Shown piece by piece: positions 37,777 through 49,069 of a DNA stretch of 64,000 bases (position 1 is the stretch's first letter; each line of letters opens with the position of its first letter). The DNA is taken from contig JABGOU010000003.1 of NCBI GenBank assembly GCA_018645325.1, forward strand, positions 98,045 through 162,044. The letters are read 5' to 3'. A model generated the notes under the pieces. It ran no database searches. It was not told where the DNA came from and saw only the letters and a list, made by a program, of their open reading frames with translations. The position numbers and the translations under genes are program-made. Source of the stretch: Desulfobacula sp. (GTDB lineage: Bacteria; Desulfobacterota; Desulfobacteria; Desulfobacterales; Desulfobacteraceae).

Positions 37777-38517
37777 ATGCCGGATTCCATCATAAAGACA
37801 GAAATACTTATTCATGATCTGAAAGTTCCTATTTCAGTAATAGATGCCGGGGCAAAATCACTTTTGAACCGCCGTGATTCTTATGGCCCGCTGACAGATA
37901 AGCAGGTAAAAGTATTAAAAAGGATTATAAGAAACACTCTGACCACTCAAAGGCTTGTCAATGATGTATTGGAGCTTGGAAGATCCAGGGAGGGTGTTAT
38001 GATTACCTCTGATTTTCCCATATCATCCCTTGTGACATCTGTTATATTGGAGATATTTGATCTTTATGATCCAGGCGTGGCAGAGATTGTTCGAAAAATT
38101 CAAACCTATGAAGAACTTGAAAAGGCCATAAAACCAAGTGGTGCCAGATTGTCTTTTGACCCGAAAGTATGGGAAAAAATGGTTCACCTTGATGAGGCTA
38201 AGGTGAGGCAGATCCTGAGAAATCTTGTTACAAATGCAATTAAGCATCGACTTTCATTAGTAGAGATTTCAGGGAAAATTCAAGACAAAAAACTGATTCT
38301 AAAGGTAAAAGATGATGGCCGGGGCATTGCTCCTTCAGACCATCAGAAAATTTTTGAAACCTATTTTACAACGGGATCATCAATTGAGAGTGCCATTATG
38401 AGCCATGGCCTGGGACTTGCCGGGGTGATGGTATTATTAAAAGATATGGGTGGAAAACTAAAGTTAAATTCAGACAATGGGAAAGGGGCTGAGTTTAGAG
38501 TCACAATCCCATTGTAA
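37777..38517 (+). CDS. Sensor-less histidine kinase
   Basis: About 246 residues made only of a dimerisation/phospho-acceptor helix and an ATPase domain. The His region is atypical: TEILIHDLKVPISVIDAGAKSLL (HDLKVP in place of HELRTP), as in kinases of the HDLxxP group. The ATPase has ILRNLVTNAIKH, VKDDGRGIAPSDHQKIFETYF, SHGLGLAGVMVLLKDMGG and NGKGAEFRVTIPL. A TTG at 37735 would add 14 residues but has no ribosome site; the ATG has a weak AAAAGG. It is divergent from the large kinase gene and may act with it. Confidence 0.75.
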   Translation: MPDSIIKTEILIHDLKVPISVIDAGAKSLLNRRDSYGPLTDKQVKVLKRIIRNTLTTQRLVNDVLELGRSREGVMITSDFPISSLVTSVILEIFDLYDPGVAEIVRKIQTYEELEKAIKPSGARLSFDPKVWEKMVHLDEAKVRQILRNLVTNAIKHRLSLVEISGKIQDKKLILKVKDDGRGIAPSDHQKIFETYFTTGSSIESAIMSHGLGLAGVMVLLKDMGGKLKLNSDNGKGAEFRVTIPL

Positions 38518-38531
38518 TGATTTTAAGGCTT

Positions 38532-39566
38532 CTAATCCCAGTCAAGAATGACTTTTCCTGATAGACCGGACCGCATTACATCAAATCCTTTTTCAAACTG
38601 GGTGTAATGAAATTTATGGGTAATTAAAGGTGATATATCAAGTCCGGTTTGAATCATACTGCTCATTTTATACCAGGTCTCATACATTTCCCTGCCGTAA
38701 ATACCCTTGATTGTCAGCATGTTAAACACAACCTTATTCCAGTCAATATCTGTATTGTCGGGCATAATCCCCAGAAGAGCAATCTTTCCGCCGTGGCACA
38801 TGTTATCAATGATTGACCTTAAGGCAGCAGGATTGCCTGACATTTCCATGGCTACATCAAATCCTTCTTTCATGCCAAGCTTTTTTTGGGCTTGTTCAAT
38901 GCTGTTTTTTGTCACATCAATGGTCAGTGAAGCGCCTGCTTTTTTAGCAAGGTCAAGCCTGTAAGCATTTACATCTGTCACCACCACAAATCTGGCTCCT
39001 GCATGCTTTGCAATGGAGGCTGCCATGCATCCTATGGGTCCTGCACCCGTAATCAGTACATCTTCTCCCAGAACATCAAAGGAAAGCGCAGTGTGAGTTG
39101 CATTTCCAAGGGGATCAAAACAGGCCAGGACATCCAGAGGAATATTTTTATTACAATACCAGACATTGGTAAGGGGTATAGCAAGATATTCGGCAAATGC
39201 ACCGGGTCTGTTGACGCCTACTCCTTTTGTGTCCATGCATAAATGCCGTCGCCCGGCCAGGCAGTTCCTGCAATGGCCGCACACCAGATGGCCTTCCCCT
39301 GAAACCAGATCTCCCGGTTTGAAATCCTTTACATGGGAACCTGTTTTTTCAATTATTCCCACAAATTCGTGGCCCACATGCATGGGAACGGGAATGGTTT
39401 GCTGTGACCATTTGTCCCAGTTATAGATGTGAACATCTGTTCCACAAATGGCTGTTTTTTTGATTTTTATTAAGACCTCACTGTGGCCGATCTCGGGAAT
39501 TGGAACGTCCTGAAGCCATAATCCTTTTTCAGGTTTTGCTTTTACAATTGCTTTCATTGTTTTCAT
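38532..39566 (-). CDS. tdh: L-threonine 3-dehydrogenase
   Basis: A 344-residue zinc-dependent medium-chain dehydrogenase. The Tdh-specific catalytic zinc region is [35 protein letters not shown]. Structural zinc cysteines are in [19 protein letters not shown], and NAD binding is in [41 protein letters not shown] and [12 protein letters not shown] are also typical. It oxidises L-threonine to 2-amino-3-oxobutyrate. It is convergent with the kinase gene, with only 14 bases between the two stops. No kbl partner gene is next to it. Confidence 0.9.
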   Translation of the reverse strand: MKTMKAIVKAKPEKGLWLQDVPIPEIGHSEVLIKIKKTAICGTDVHIYNWDKWSQQTIPVPMHVGHEFVGIIEKTGSHVKDFKPGDLVSGEGHLVCGHCRNCLAGRRHLCMDTKGVGVNRPGAFAEYLAIPLTNVWYCNKNIPLDVLACFDPLGNATHTALSFDVLGEDVLITGAGPIGCMAASIAKHAGARFVVVTDVNAYRLDLAKKAGASLTIDVTKNSIEQAQKKLGMKEGFDVAMEMSGNPAALRSIIDNMCHGGKIALLGIMPDNTDIDWNKVVFNMLTIKGIYGREMYETWYKMSSMIQTGLDISPLITHKFHYTQFEKGFDVMRSGLSGKVILDWD

Positions 39567-40167
39567 GGTATCAATCCTGTTTTATTTGTATAGAAACGAA
39601 TATCTTCCCATACAAATTTTTATATCACGAAAACCTGATAAATACTAATTGCAGCATTTTATCGCCAGGGCCAACGGATGTAAACAATATTTTGTTCTGC
39701 TGTCCGCTACAATGACTGTAATTGTCGGCACATCAACTAGTTCAGGCCAGTTTGCCTTGGATGAGCATTTTGGGACCTGTCAACATGTCCCATCCAGCGA
39801 AGGAAAGGTAAACTGATCTGAACGGGTATGGAGTAATCATAAAAAAGTTACGTACGATTGCCCTGATTTTATCGCTACATAATCGTTCGACCGATAAGCA
39901 AATCTGATAGTCCCAGATTTCAAAAGCTGATGCAGGATCATCATTTGTCTATCTCCATTCATGATTTATAAATAGTAATTTACAGGGAAACAATAAATGG
40001 GGTTTTATACTTTTCTTGACAACAATTAGTTTTCTGTCCTATTTAGTTGTATTCGGGCTATTGATCTATTAATTATAAGGTGATTAGGTTTAAATGATAA
40101 CCAAACATTATATGGCAACTAATAGTATATTCTTTTCTCTAAAATTTTTCTGGAGATTTTGTCTTTA
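39567..40167. other. 600-bp intergenic region before the diguanylate cyclase
   Basis: No complete gene is seen. A short frame from about 39711 (MTVIVGTSTSSGQFALDEHF) is broken by stops and could be a decayed start of some gene, but no family is recognised. TTGACA (40016-40021) and TATTTA (40040-40045), 18 bases apart, are a possible promoter for the cyclase at 40168. Confidence 0.4.
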
Positions 40168-41373
40168 ATGAAAAGAATATTGACGGGTCTGTTTTTTAAC
40201 TTAATCTTTCTTACCATTGCTATTTTTTCTATAAAACTGATACCGCACCTGCCTGCTCGATACCTTCCGATATTGGAGCTGTTTCCTTTTATACTGCTGT
40301 TAATTTCTTTTGTTATGGGCATAAAGTTCAACCGCAGTCTTGTGATCTTCAGTACAATACTTTTTTCACTGGTTTATGCCTATTTTTTCTGGCTGCCTGC
40401 GATAGGTGATATCCATAACACTCTGATTCTGAACAGTATAGCAGTATTGCTTGCTGTAAACATTGCCTTGATTTCTTTTTACTCAGAGCGTGGGATAGCT
40501 ACATTTATAGGTTTAGCACGGTTCAGCTTTATCGGTTTGCAGGTGGTTGTTCTGATATGGTTGATTGGAAGCAAAAATCCTGAGTGGATTCATATTATTA
40601 ATATGATACTTTTTCCAGAGTTAAAGGTTGAACTACTGTTTTTTTCACAAACTGCATTGCTTTCAATTTTAATAAGCCTGTTTGTTGTGAGTCTTTCTTA
40701 TCTATACCGTGCCAATCCTTTCCGCAGTGCTATTATTACATCGATGATCCTGGTGTTTTATGCGATTACATTCCCGGTAGAAGAGATGGTTTCGATAGCA
40801 ATTTTATTCAGTTTTGTTATGTTGCTTCCTTTATTTACACTGGTAAGTGAATCATATCGTATGGCTTACCTTGATGAGCTGACTAATCTGCCTGGTCGAA
40901 GAGCTCTGAATGAAACTTTAAATAAACTCGGCAGTAAATATTGCATTGCCATGCTGGATGTTGATCTTTTTAAAAAATTTAATGATACCTATGGCCATGA
41001 TGCAGGTGATGATGTTTTACGTCTTCTATGCAATAAATTAAAGGCGGTTTCCGGTGGTGGAAAGTCATTTCGTTATGGGGGAGAGGAGTTCACAGTGGTC
41101 TTTCCCGGTATTACTGCTCCTGAAGCTAAATTACATCTTGAGTTATTGCGTGAAAATATTGCGAACAATCGGTTTATGCTTCGAAAACAAGAAAGGCGCA
41201 CCACGGGGAAGAAAAATAGTACAAAGAAAAATAATCGTGAGGTGAAAGTAACGATTAGTATTGGTTATGCTGAAAGAAGTGAAAAAGCTAAAACACCGGA
41301 CAAAGTTTTAAAACAAGCGGATAAGGCCCTCTATAGAGCTAAAGGGAATGGGCGAAATTGTGTCAGCAATTAA
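40168..41373 (+). CDS. Membrane-bound diguanylate cyclase (GGDEF)
   Basis: A 401-residue protein. Residues 1-230 contain about seven to eight hydrophobic helices, then a linker ESYRMAYLDELTNLPGRRALNE leads into the GGDEF domain. DVDLFKKFNDTYGHDAGDDVL and the active site FRYGGEEFTVVFPG are intact. No RxxD inhibition site stands before GGEEF, so product inhibition through that site is unlikely. It makes cyclic-di-GMP from GTP at the inner membrane in response to a signal sensed by the membrane part. TGGAGA 11 bases before ATG 40168 supports this start over the TTG three codons earlier. Confidence 0.87.
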   Translation: MKRILTGLFFNLIFLTIAIFSIKLIPHLPARYLPILELFPFILLLISFVMGIKFNRSLVIFSTILFSLVYAYFFWLPAIGDIHNTLILNSIAVLLAVNIALISFYSERGIATFIGLARFSFIGLQVVVLIWLIGSKNPEWIHIINMILFPELKVELLFFSQTALLSILISLFVVSLSYLYRANPFRSAIITSMILVFYAITFPVEEMVSIAILFSFVMLLPLFTLVSESYRMAYLDELTNLPGRRALNETLNKLGSKYCIAMLDVDLFKKFNDTYGHDAGDDVLRLLCNKLKAVSGGGKSFRYGGEEFTVVFPGITAPEAKLHLELLRENIANNRFMLRKQERRTTGKKNSTKKNNREVKVTISIGYAERSEKAKTPDKVLKQADKALYRAKGNGRNCVSN

Positions 41374-42056
41374 TAAATTCCCGGTATAAATTTTTTAGTA
41401 GTTTGGGCATATTCTTTAAATTCCTGACCATATTTATTTAGCAGGTATTTATCAAGTCTTGGAATAATAAAAAAAACAAAATTTAAGGCCATTGCAAGGG
41501 GGATGACCAGCATTGACAAATGGCGCGTGAGCATTGCAAAACCGATAAAAAGAAGGATGTCACCGAAATAATTAATATGCATGCAATATTTGAATAAACC
41601 CTTGGTATAGAGGCGCCCCTTGTTTTCATCCCGGCTTTTCCACAGATATCGTGTGTATTCAGAAAATGTATTCAACCACGAACCGATCAGATATAATAGT
41701 ATGCTGAAATAATCCAAAACTCCAATGGGTTGATAAGAGTTGCCGCCATCTTTGGCAAAAGAAAATAAGACAAAGGACATCAGACCTGAAACAATAAGCA
41801 TTTCACTCCAGGCCATTTTACGTTTCAGAAAAACAAATACGGTGACAACTAACCTTGAAGCATAGAATACTAAACAAAACATCAGAACAACCTGGCGCTT
41901 AAAATCACCATTTATTGCATATGGTTTAAAAAAAGAAGACAATTCATCTATATCGTTAAACATTAAATGGCCGGCTAAAAGAGTTACAAAAATAATTGCT
42001 GCCAAAAAAAAACATTTTGGGAAGAGTGAAAATTCATTTTCATTTTTAAATAGCAT
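41370..42056 (-). CDS. ICMT/DUF1295-like integral membrane methyltransferase or reductase
   Basis: A 228-residue membrane protein with about five or six hydrophobic segments. The C-terminal cofactor-binding block LFKYCMHINYFGDILLFIGFAM (counterpart of the RHPNYFGE motif) is followed by RLDKYLLNKYGQEFKEYAQTTKKFIPGIY, the usual end of the isoprenylcysteine methyltransferase/steroid reductase superfamily. The substrate is unknown, probably a lipid or isoprenoid. GGAG precedes the ATG. Its stop overlaps that of the diguanylate cyclase gene by 4 bases in a tail-to-tail arrangement. Confidence 0.7.
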   Translation of the reverse strand: MLFKNENEFSLFPKCFFLAAIIFVTLLAGHLMFNDIDELSSFFKPYAINGDFKRQVVLMFCLVFYASRLVVTVFVFLKRKMAWSEMLIVSGLMSFVLFSFAKDGGNSYQPIGVLDYFSILLYLIGSWLNTFSEYTRYLWKSRDENKGRLYTKGLFKYCMHINYFGDILLFIGFAMLTRHLSMLVIPLAMALNFVFFIIPRLDKYLLNKYGQEFKEYAQTTKKFIPGIY

Positions 42057-42152
42057 TTTTAAGCTCCATTATTCTTTTTATTCAATTATTATAGGAATCC
42101 ATTATTTTTTTCATTACAAAAAATTATATCAGGCAAAAAACAATTTCTAATT

Positions 42153-42289
42153 GTAATTGTTCAGCCCGTTAAAAAAAAATTCTTCCCAAAGCCCTGTCTG
42201 ATGGATATTTGCAGGAGGTTAAGCGAATAGCCTCGAAACAAATATTCATCAGACAGGGCGGGTTCAAGCGCAAGAACCAAAATAATTAC
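42153..42289 (+). mobile_element. MITE copy 3 (IS66-type ends, 137 bp)
   Basis: Left end GTAATTGTTCAGCCC; the right end is diverged (AAGAACCAAAATAATTAC). Flanks are TTCTAATT (42145-42152) and GTCTAATT (42290-42297), a 7 of 8 match. The internal palindrome GCCCTGTCTGAT...ATCAGACAGGGC is intact. The decayed right end and flank suggest an older insertion than copies 1, 2 and 4. It lies between the ICMT-like gene and the cyclase gene. Confidence 0.82.
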
Positions 42290-42300
42290 GTCTAATTTTT

Positions 42301-43860
42301 CTATGATAACAGCTTATATATAATAAGCTCATCCTCCTTGCCCTTAACTTTTACCGGAGCAAGCTGCTTTGTGTTATAGGATCCTGTTAAAAGATTGTAT
42401 GTGGTCTGGCTTATAATAATATCGCATCCGTAATTTTTAGTAAGCCCTTCAATCCTTGATGCAGAGTTAACAGTATCCCCAATCAGAGCATAAGACATTC
42501 TTTCTTTGCTACCAATATTTCCTGCAAGCACAGCTCCTGAATGGATACCGATACCATGGGCCAGGGGTTCAAATCCATCCTGCTCAAGCTTTTTATTTAA
42601 TAAAACAAGCCTGTTCCTCATTTTAAGAGCCGCTTTTACAGCCATTTCCGGATGGTCTTCAAATCCGATGGGTACACCAAAAGCCGCAAGTATTTCATCT
42701 CCCACATATTGAAGGATAAGGCCTTTGTGTTCGTTTATGGCTAAGGTCATTTCGTTAAAATACTGATTTATAATTGTTACGACATGCTTGGGATGGTTTT
42801 TTTCCACAAGACCTGTAAAATTTCTCAGATCTGAAAATAACAGGGTTGCTCTTTTCATTTCACCATCAAGGGAAGGATTTCCCGCAAGTATTTCATCCCG
42901 GATTTCCTTGCTCACATATTTCCCAAAAGATTTTCTTAATTTCTGGCTTTCCTTTAAACTTTTAATCATCAAATTAAATCCTTCTGCCACATCTCCGAAC
43001 TCATCATTGGATAAAATTTTCACCCGGGTATCCAGATTATTGTTTTCAATCTTTTTAATAGCTCTCTTAAAACCAAGGAGCGGAACCAGGATACTTTTAG
43101 ATAAAAAATATGCCAGTATGATGACAATTGCCACTAAATCCAAAGAGATGAAACCCAGTTCCCAGACAAGCGAATCCATGATCTGGTTCCTTGTGATGGC
43201 ATCAGACATATTCATTTCCCGGATACTTGCAAAAATGGTCATACCCATTGTGGGTAATGGGATAAGGATTATACCCAAAAATACGATTAAGAATCGCTTT
43301 CTCACAGTAAGTTTGAAAACGTTTTTTACTCTGTTTAAATGTCCTCCGGGAAAAAAATTATGGATATATGATCGCCATGCATTTTCCATAACAAAATACA
43401 GAATCAAAGAAGTAACGCCTCCACCCAGAAGACAGATGCCAAGAAATACTCTTATGCAGGCAATAAGATCAGGCGTCTGAACATTAAAAATCCTGGCTGC
43501 GATCAAAGGCTCTAAAAGACCAAAAATAAATCCGGCAAATATCCAGACCATAAATGCTACACTGGAAACAACCATTGGAAACTTAAGCGCTTCTCGTTGA
43601 AGGTGATAAATTTCAGACTCTTCAAGGGAATTGATTTTGATTTTTTTAAATGCCACTTCAAACATGGTTCTCAAGGATTTCCGGAAAAGTAAAAATCCAA
43701 ATAAACACAGTATCATCGTACCGATTGCACTAAAAAGCGGAGTAAAATAATCCGGAATACCAGCAGTTTCCTGGGAAGGCAAGATGAATGAAAAATAAAA
43801 ATACACAGCCACTGCACCAAAAGTATTGACCAAAGGTATTAAAAAAACAATCCGGTTCAT
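42301..43860 (-). CDS. Class III adenylate/guanylate cyclase with HAMP domain
   Basis: A 519-residue membrane protein. Six or so hydrophobic helices lie in the first 290 residues, a HAMP linker (KSILVPLLGFKRAIKKIENNNLDTRVKILSNDEFG) follows, then a class III catalytic domain from about residue 335. Metal-binding Asp residues are in ATLLFSDLRNFTGLVEK and ILQYVGDEILAAFG. The adenine/transition-state region is MSYALIGDTVNSASRIEGLTKNYG. It makes cAMP (or cGMP) in response to a membrane signal. GGGGGAG before the ATG is strong. The stop lies 12 bases from the MITE. Confidence 0.85.
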   Translation of the reverse strand: MNRIVFLIPLVNTFGAVAVYFYFSFILPSQETAGIPDYFTPLFSAIGTMILCLFGFLLFRKSLRTMFEVAFKKIKINSLEESEIYHLQREALKFPMVVSSVAFMVWIFAGFIFGLLEPLIAARIFNVQTPDLIACIRVFLGICLLGGGVTSLILYFVMENAWRSYIHNFFPGGHLNRVKNVFKLTVRKRFLIVFLGIILIPLPTMGMTIFASIREMNMSDAITRNQIMDSLVWELGFISLDLVAIVIILAYFLSKSILVPLLGFKRAIKKIENNNLDTRVKILSNDEFGDVAEGFNLMIKSLKESQKLRKSFGKYVSKEIRDEILAGNPSLDGEMKRATLLFSDLRNFTGLVEKNHPKHVVTIINQYFNEMTLAINEHKGLILQYVGDEILAAFGVPIGFEDHPEMAVKAALKMRNRLVLLNKKLEQDGFEPLAHGIGIHSGAVLAGNIGSKERMSYALIGDTVNSASRIEGLTKNYGCDIIISQTTYNLLTGSYNTKQLAPVKVKGKEDELIIYKLLS

Positions 43861-44000
43861 TGCTCCCCCTCTAATTGGTTTTCAATTAATGCAAGTAAGC
43901 TTTTTTTCCACCGAAAATTTATCTTTTTTTATGGAGCTTTGCATCATTGATTCTCCCATTGGGTTTTGTCTGCTCTATATTTCAGGTTCATTCTTTTTTA

Positions 44001-44075
44001 GTCTAAAGCAGATAGATAATCCAGCATGTTAACCTAAAAGAAAAGAGTGCGTCAATATAAAGGGATAAAATTATT
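44001..44075 (+). repeat. Imperfect 75-bp direct repeat, copy A
   Basis: Starts GTCTAAAGCAGATAGATAAT and ends GGGATAAAATTATT. About 80 percent of positions match 48921-48994. It lies just before the remnants of the Fur/PerR-like gene in the non-coding stretch 43861-44139. It could be a duplicated promoter/leader, for example of a regulator gene, or the edge of an old element. Confidence 0.6.
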
Positions 44076-44139
44076 ATACAAAGCATAGGCTTGGCGTTTT
44101 TCTACTATTATCCCAAATTTTCGTTGTTGATATTCATAG

Positions 44140-44451
44140 GCAGATAATTGAAATAGGTATTTATTGAAAAGAAAATACCTTGCCACTGTATACAGAAATA
44201 TAGTATTACTTAAATCTCTTGGTGAAGTTCTTGAGCTCGGTTTTTCGGATGGGAGCAATCGATACGATGGGAATAATCCTTACCCCCATCCACATGTTAT
44301 TTGTATCAAATGTAAAAAAATAGTCGATTCGGACCTGGATAGTCTGGATGAAATTAAAAAAGAGGCCGCATCAGAGACAAACTTTAAAATTTTAAATCAC
44401 CGATTAGATTTTTTCGGTATTTGCAGCAATTGCTTGGCAGAAAAAGCTTAA
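44140..44451 (+). pseudogene. Fur/PerR-family regulator, N-terminally decayed
   Basis: The intact part, about 95 residues from a TTG at 44164, contains LATVYRNIVLLKSLGEVLEL and FSDGSNRYDGN, then the zinc/iron region HPHVICIKCKKIVDSD and FKILNHRLDFFGICSNC. This is the second half of a Fur/PerR protein. The first 40-50 residues (most of the DNA-binding winged helix) are missing. Upstream, the same frame shows ADN-stop-NRYLLKR, which resembles the lost A(E/D)xIYRYL segment, with several stops. The remaining piece has half the recognition region and is probably non-functional. It sits upstream of katG, as PerR genes often do. Confidence 0.7.
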
Positions 44452-44471
44452 TATATTTTTCCCCCACCAAT

Positions 44472-44486
44472 TGATAATTATTATCA
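44472..44486. promoter_or_regulatory. Perfect Fur/PerR-type 7-1-7 box before katG
   Basis: TGATAATTATTATCA is an exact 7-1-7 inverted repeat equal to the consensus Fur box core and one base per arm away from the PerR box (TTATAATNATTATAA). It ends 45 bases before the katG start codon, in the expected operator position. The Fur/PerR gene next to it is broken, so another family member in the genome would have to bind. Confidence 0.75.
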
Positions 44487-44491
44487 CATAA

Positions 44492-46729
<2,238 letters not shown>

Positions 46730-46816
46730 TCGTACAATGATATTTTCAATAAGGTTTAGTGCCTTGGGAAAAAATAAAAACAACATTAATGCAAGGTAAC
46801 CCAAAGGAGAACAATC

Positions 46817-47698
46817 ATGCCGGATGCTGATGATCTTAAAGAAGGAAAAAAATATTATACAGATGTACCCCAGGAAACAGAAGGTTTTTTTCTAAAGGGT
46901 TGTGGGCACCTGGACTGGGGCATGAAGAACCGGTTGGCCCGGATTTTCAATCCCAAATCCGGCCGCACGGTTATGCTGGCCATCGATCACGGATATTTCC
47001 AGGGACCTACCACAGGATTAGAACGGGTGGATCTGAATATCGTCCCGTTGATTCCCCATGCCGATACCCTGATGCTGACCCGGGGGATGCTTAGAAGCGT
47101 TGTTCCGCCGTCTCTGGATACACCCATTGTTTTACGCGCCAGTGGTGGCTCCAGCATACTCAAAGAGTTGTCCAATGAAGGCATTGCTGTGGATGTCGAG
47201 GATTGCATGCGGCTCAATGTGTGCGCCATGGCCGTTCAGGTCTTTATCGGTGGTGAATTCGAAAAAGAGTCCATCATGAACATGACCAGGATGGTGGACA
47301 TCGGAACACGATACGGTATCCCGACATTGGCTGTTACTGCAGTGGGCACGGACATGGCCCGGGACGCCCGGTACTTTCGATTGGCCACGCGGATTTGTGC
47401 GGAACTCGGCGCTAATTACGTCAAGTCCTATTATGTGGAAAAAGATTTTGAGACGATCACCTCCTCATGCCCCGTACCTATCGTTATGGCCGGCGGCAAG
47501 AAAATTCCGGAGATCGATGCATTGACCATGGCCTATAGGGCCGTTCAGGAGGGTGCCGCTGGCGTCGATATGGGACGTAATATCTTCCAATCTGACGCTC
47601 CGGTGGCCATGCTTAAGGCGGTGGGGGCAGTGGTTCACAACAACGAAACTCCGGAAAAAGCACTGGAACTTTACCAGACGCTGAAAAACCAGGAGTAA
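46817..47698 (+). CDS. lsrF: LsrF-like 3-hydroxy-5-phosphonooxypentane-2,4-dione thiolase (class I aldolase fold)
   Basis: A 293-residue protein that follows E. coli LsrF nearly end to end: [53 protein letters not shown], the Schiff-base lysine in [12 protein letters not shown], and [35 protein letters not shown]. LsrF cleaves phosphorylated autoinducer-2 product to acetyl-CoA and dihydroxyacetone phosphate. No other lsr gene is present; a zinc dehydrogenase follows after 4 bases. Base composition is clearly richer in G and C than the neighbours, which suggests acquisition. It may act on another sugar-phosphate-like substrate. Confidence 0.85.
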   Translation: MPDADDLKEGKKYYTDVPQETEGFFLKGCGHLDWGMKNRLARIFNPKSGRTVMLAIDHGYFQGPTTGLERVDLNIVPLIPHADTLMLTRGMLRSVVPPSLDTPIVLRASGGSSILKELSNEGIAVDVEDCMRLNVCAMAVQVFIGGEFEKESIMNMTRMVDIGTRYGIPTLAVTAVGTDMARDARYFRLATRICAELGANYVKSYYVEKDFETITSSCPVPIVMAGGKKIPEIDALTMAYRAVQEGAAGVDMGRNIFQSDAPVAMLKAVGAVVHNNETPEKALELYQTLKNQE

Positions 47699-47702
47699 CC
47701 CC

Positions 47703-48716
47703 ATGAAAAGGTGCATGTGGTACAACAACAGCGATATCCGGATAGAGGAAACTCCCCTGCCCCGGCCGGGCGCTGGGGAGATTCTAATCAAGGTCATGTC
47801 CTGCGGGATTTGCGGCAGCGATGTGGTGGAGTGGTACCGCCTGCCCAATGCGCCGCTGGTCCCGGGACACGAGATGGGCGGCGAGGTGATGGCGTGCGGT
47901 GAGGGGGTAGATGCCTTTGCGACTGGAGACCGGGTGTTCGTGGCGCCCAAGGTTCCCTGCAACCAATGCACGTATTGTGAACGAAAACAGTTTCCCCTCT
48001 GTACGGAGGTCAAGGAAAGGCTGCCCGGCGGGTTTTCCCAAGCCCTTGTCGTGCCGGAAACACTGGTGAAAAACGGCGTCTACCGGTTGCCGGAAAAGGT
48101 CACATACGACCAGAGTACCTTCATCGAACCCCTTGCATGTGTAGTGCGGGCTCAACGGTTGACCCGGGTGGAAAAGGGCTCAACCGTGATGGTAATCGGT
48201 TGCGGAATGTCCGGCCTGCTCCATGTAAAACTGGCCAAATCCAGACTCTGCACTGTCATCGCGTTGGATATCAACCCGGCAAAGATTGAGATGGCCCGGC
48301 GCAGCGGCGCCGATTTTTGTTTGAATGCAGTGGAAAACGTACCGGAAAAATTGACGGACCAGGGCATAAGAAAACCGGATGTGGTCATTTTGTGCGTCGG
48401 GGTTATGGCCGCAGTGGAAACAGCATGGGCATGCGTGGAAAAGGGCGGAGCAGTTGTCTTTTTTGCAGTTCCGTCGCCGGACAAGCGGGTTGTCATTCCC
48501 ATCAATGATCTGTGGACGAAAGAAGTTCGGGTGCTTACCTCCTATTACTGCGGTCCACCGGATATTGTCGATGCCATGGAACACCTTGACTCCGGCAGAA
48601 TCAGCGTGGATGAAATGATCACTCACCGGTTTTGCCTGGAAGATATCGCAGAAGGATTCCGGCTTGTGTGTGACGGCCGCGAATCGATTAAGGTCATTAT
48701 CCGACCCAATGAATGA
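47703..48716 (+). CDS. Zinc-dependent medium-chain alcohol/polyol dehydrogenase
   Basis: A 337-residue MDR enzyme. The catalytic zinc site is SCGICGSDVVEW with PGHEMGGEVMACGEGV. Structural zinc cysteines lie in PKVPCNQCTYCERKQFPLC. The Rossmann motif is MVIGCGMSGLLHVKLAKSR, followed by ALDIN. It resembles sorbitol or threonine dehydrogenase-like proteins. AGGAG overlaps the stop of the lsrF-like gene, so the two are one unit with the same elevated G+C content. It probably makes or uses the keto substrate of its aldolase neighbour. The substrate is not known. Confidence 0.8.
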   Translation: MKRCMWYNNSDIRIEETPLPRPGAGEILIKVMSCGICGSDVVEWYRLPNAPLVPGHEMGGEVMACGEGVDAFATGDRVFVAPKVPCNQCTYCERKQFPLCTEVKERLPGGFSQALVVPETLVKNGVYRLPEKVTYDQSTFIEPLACVVRAQRLTRVEKGSTVMVIGCGMSGLLHVKLAKSRLCTVIALDINPAKIEMARRSGADFCLNAVENVPEKLTDQGIRKPDVVILCVGVMAAVETAWACVEKGGAVVFFAVPSPDKRVVIPINDLWTKEVRVLTSYYCGPPDIVDAMEHLDSGRISVDEMITHRFCLEDIAEGFRLVCDGRESIKVIIRPNE

Positions 48717-48816
48717 GTAAGGGAGTCTGAACGGTGAAAAGGTCTGATTTGAAATCTTCATTGCCGACCCAGGCAATGCTCTGATAATATTCTAACAAAT
48801 TTTAAGCTATAAATAT

Positions 48817-48836
48817 CCTGGCCCTGAGGGCCAGGG
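48817..48836 (+). terminator. Hairpin terminator after the lsrF-like/dehydrogenase pair
   Basis: CCTGGCCC and GGGCCAGG form an 8-bp G+C-rich stem with loop TGA, followed by GTTTGGCTTTAT. The U-tract is poor. It is placed 100 bases after the dehydrogenase stop and closes the G+C-rich unit. The rest of 48717-49069 holds a 74-bp repeat copy and the ilvE leader. Confidence 0.6.
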
Positions 48837-48920
48837 TTTGGCTTTATATTATGATCTCGCGGCTGAAGTTTCATAGATCACTCAGATAGTCAGCTTATTA
48901 TAAATATTTTTTTTTTCTTT

Positions 48921-48994
48921 GTCTAAACCATATAAATAATTTAGTATGGTAATCTAAAAAAAGAGGGCGTTAATATAAAGGTATGAAATTATCT
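48921..48994 (+). repeat. Imperfect 75-bp direct repeat, copy B
   Basis: Starts GTCTAAACCATATAAATAAT and matches 44001-44075 at about 80 percent of positions, including GCGT(C/T)AATATAAAGG. It ends 75 bases before the ilvE start. The two copies bracket katG, the lsrF-like gene and the dehydrogenase gene. Confidence 0.6.
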
Positions 48995-49069
48995 TGACAA
49001 AACCTGTGCTGGGAGCTCATAAAAGTTTGAACAAATAAAGCTAACTCAATTATACTTATGGAGGATATG

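Noticed and set aside
39700-39960. Possible transposase or NifX-like remnant in the gap before the diguanylate cyclase
   Set aside because: Only short stretches read as protein and none matches a family convincingly.
44164-44451. Short Fur-like ORF as a complete regulator starting at TTG
   Set aside because: It lacks most of the DNA-binding domain, has no ribosome site, and decayed upstream codons are visible in the same frame.
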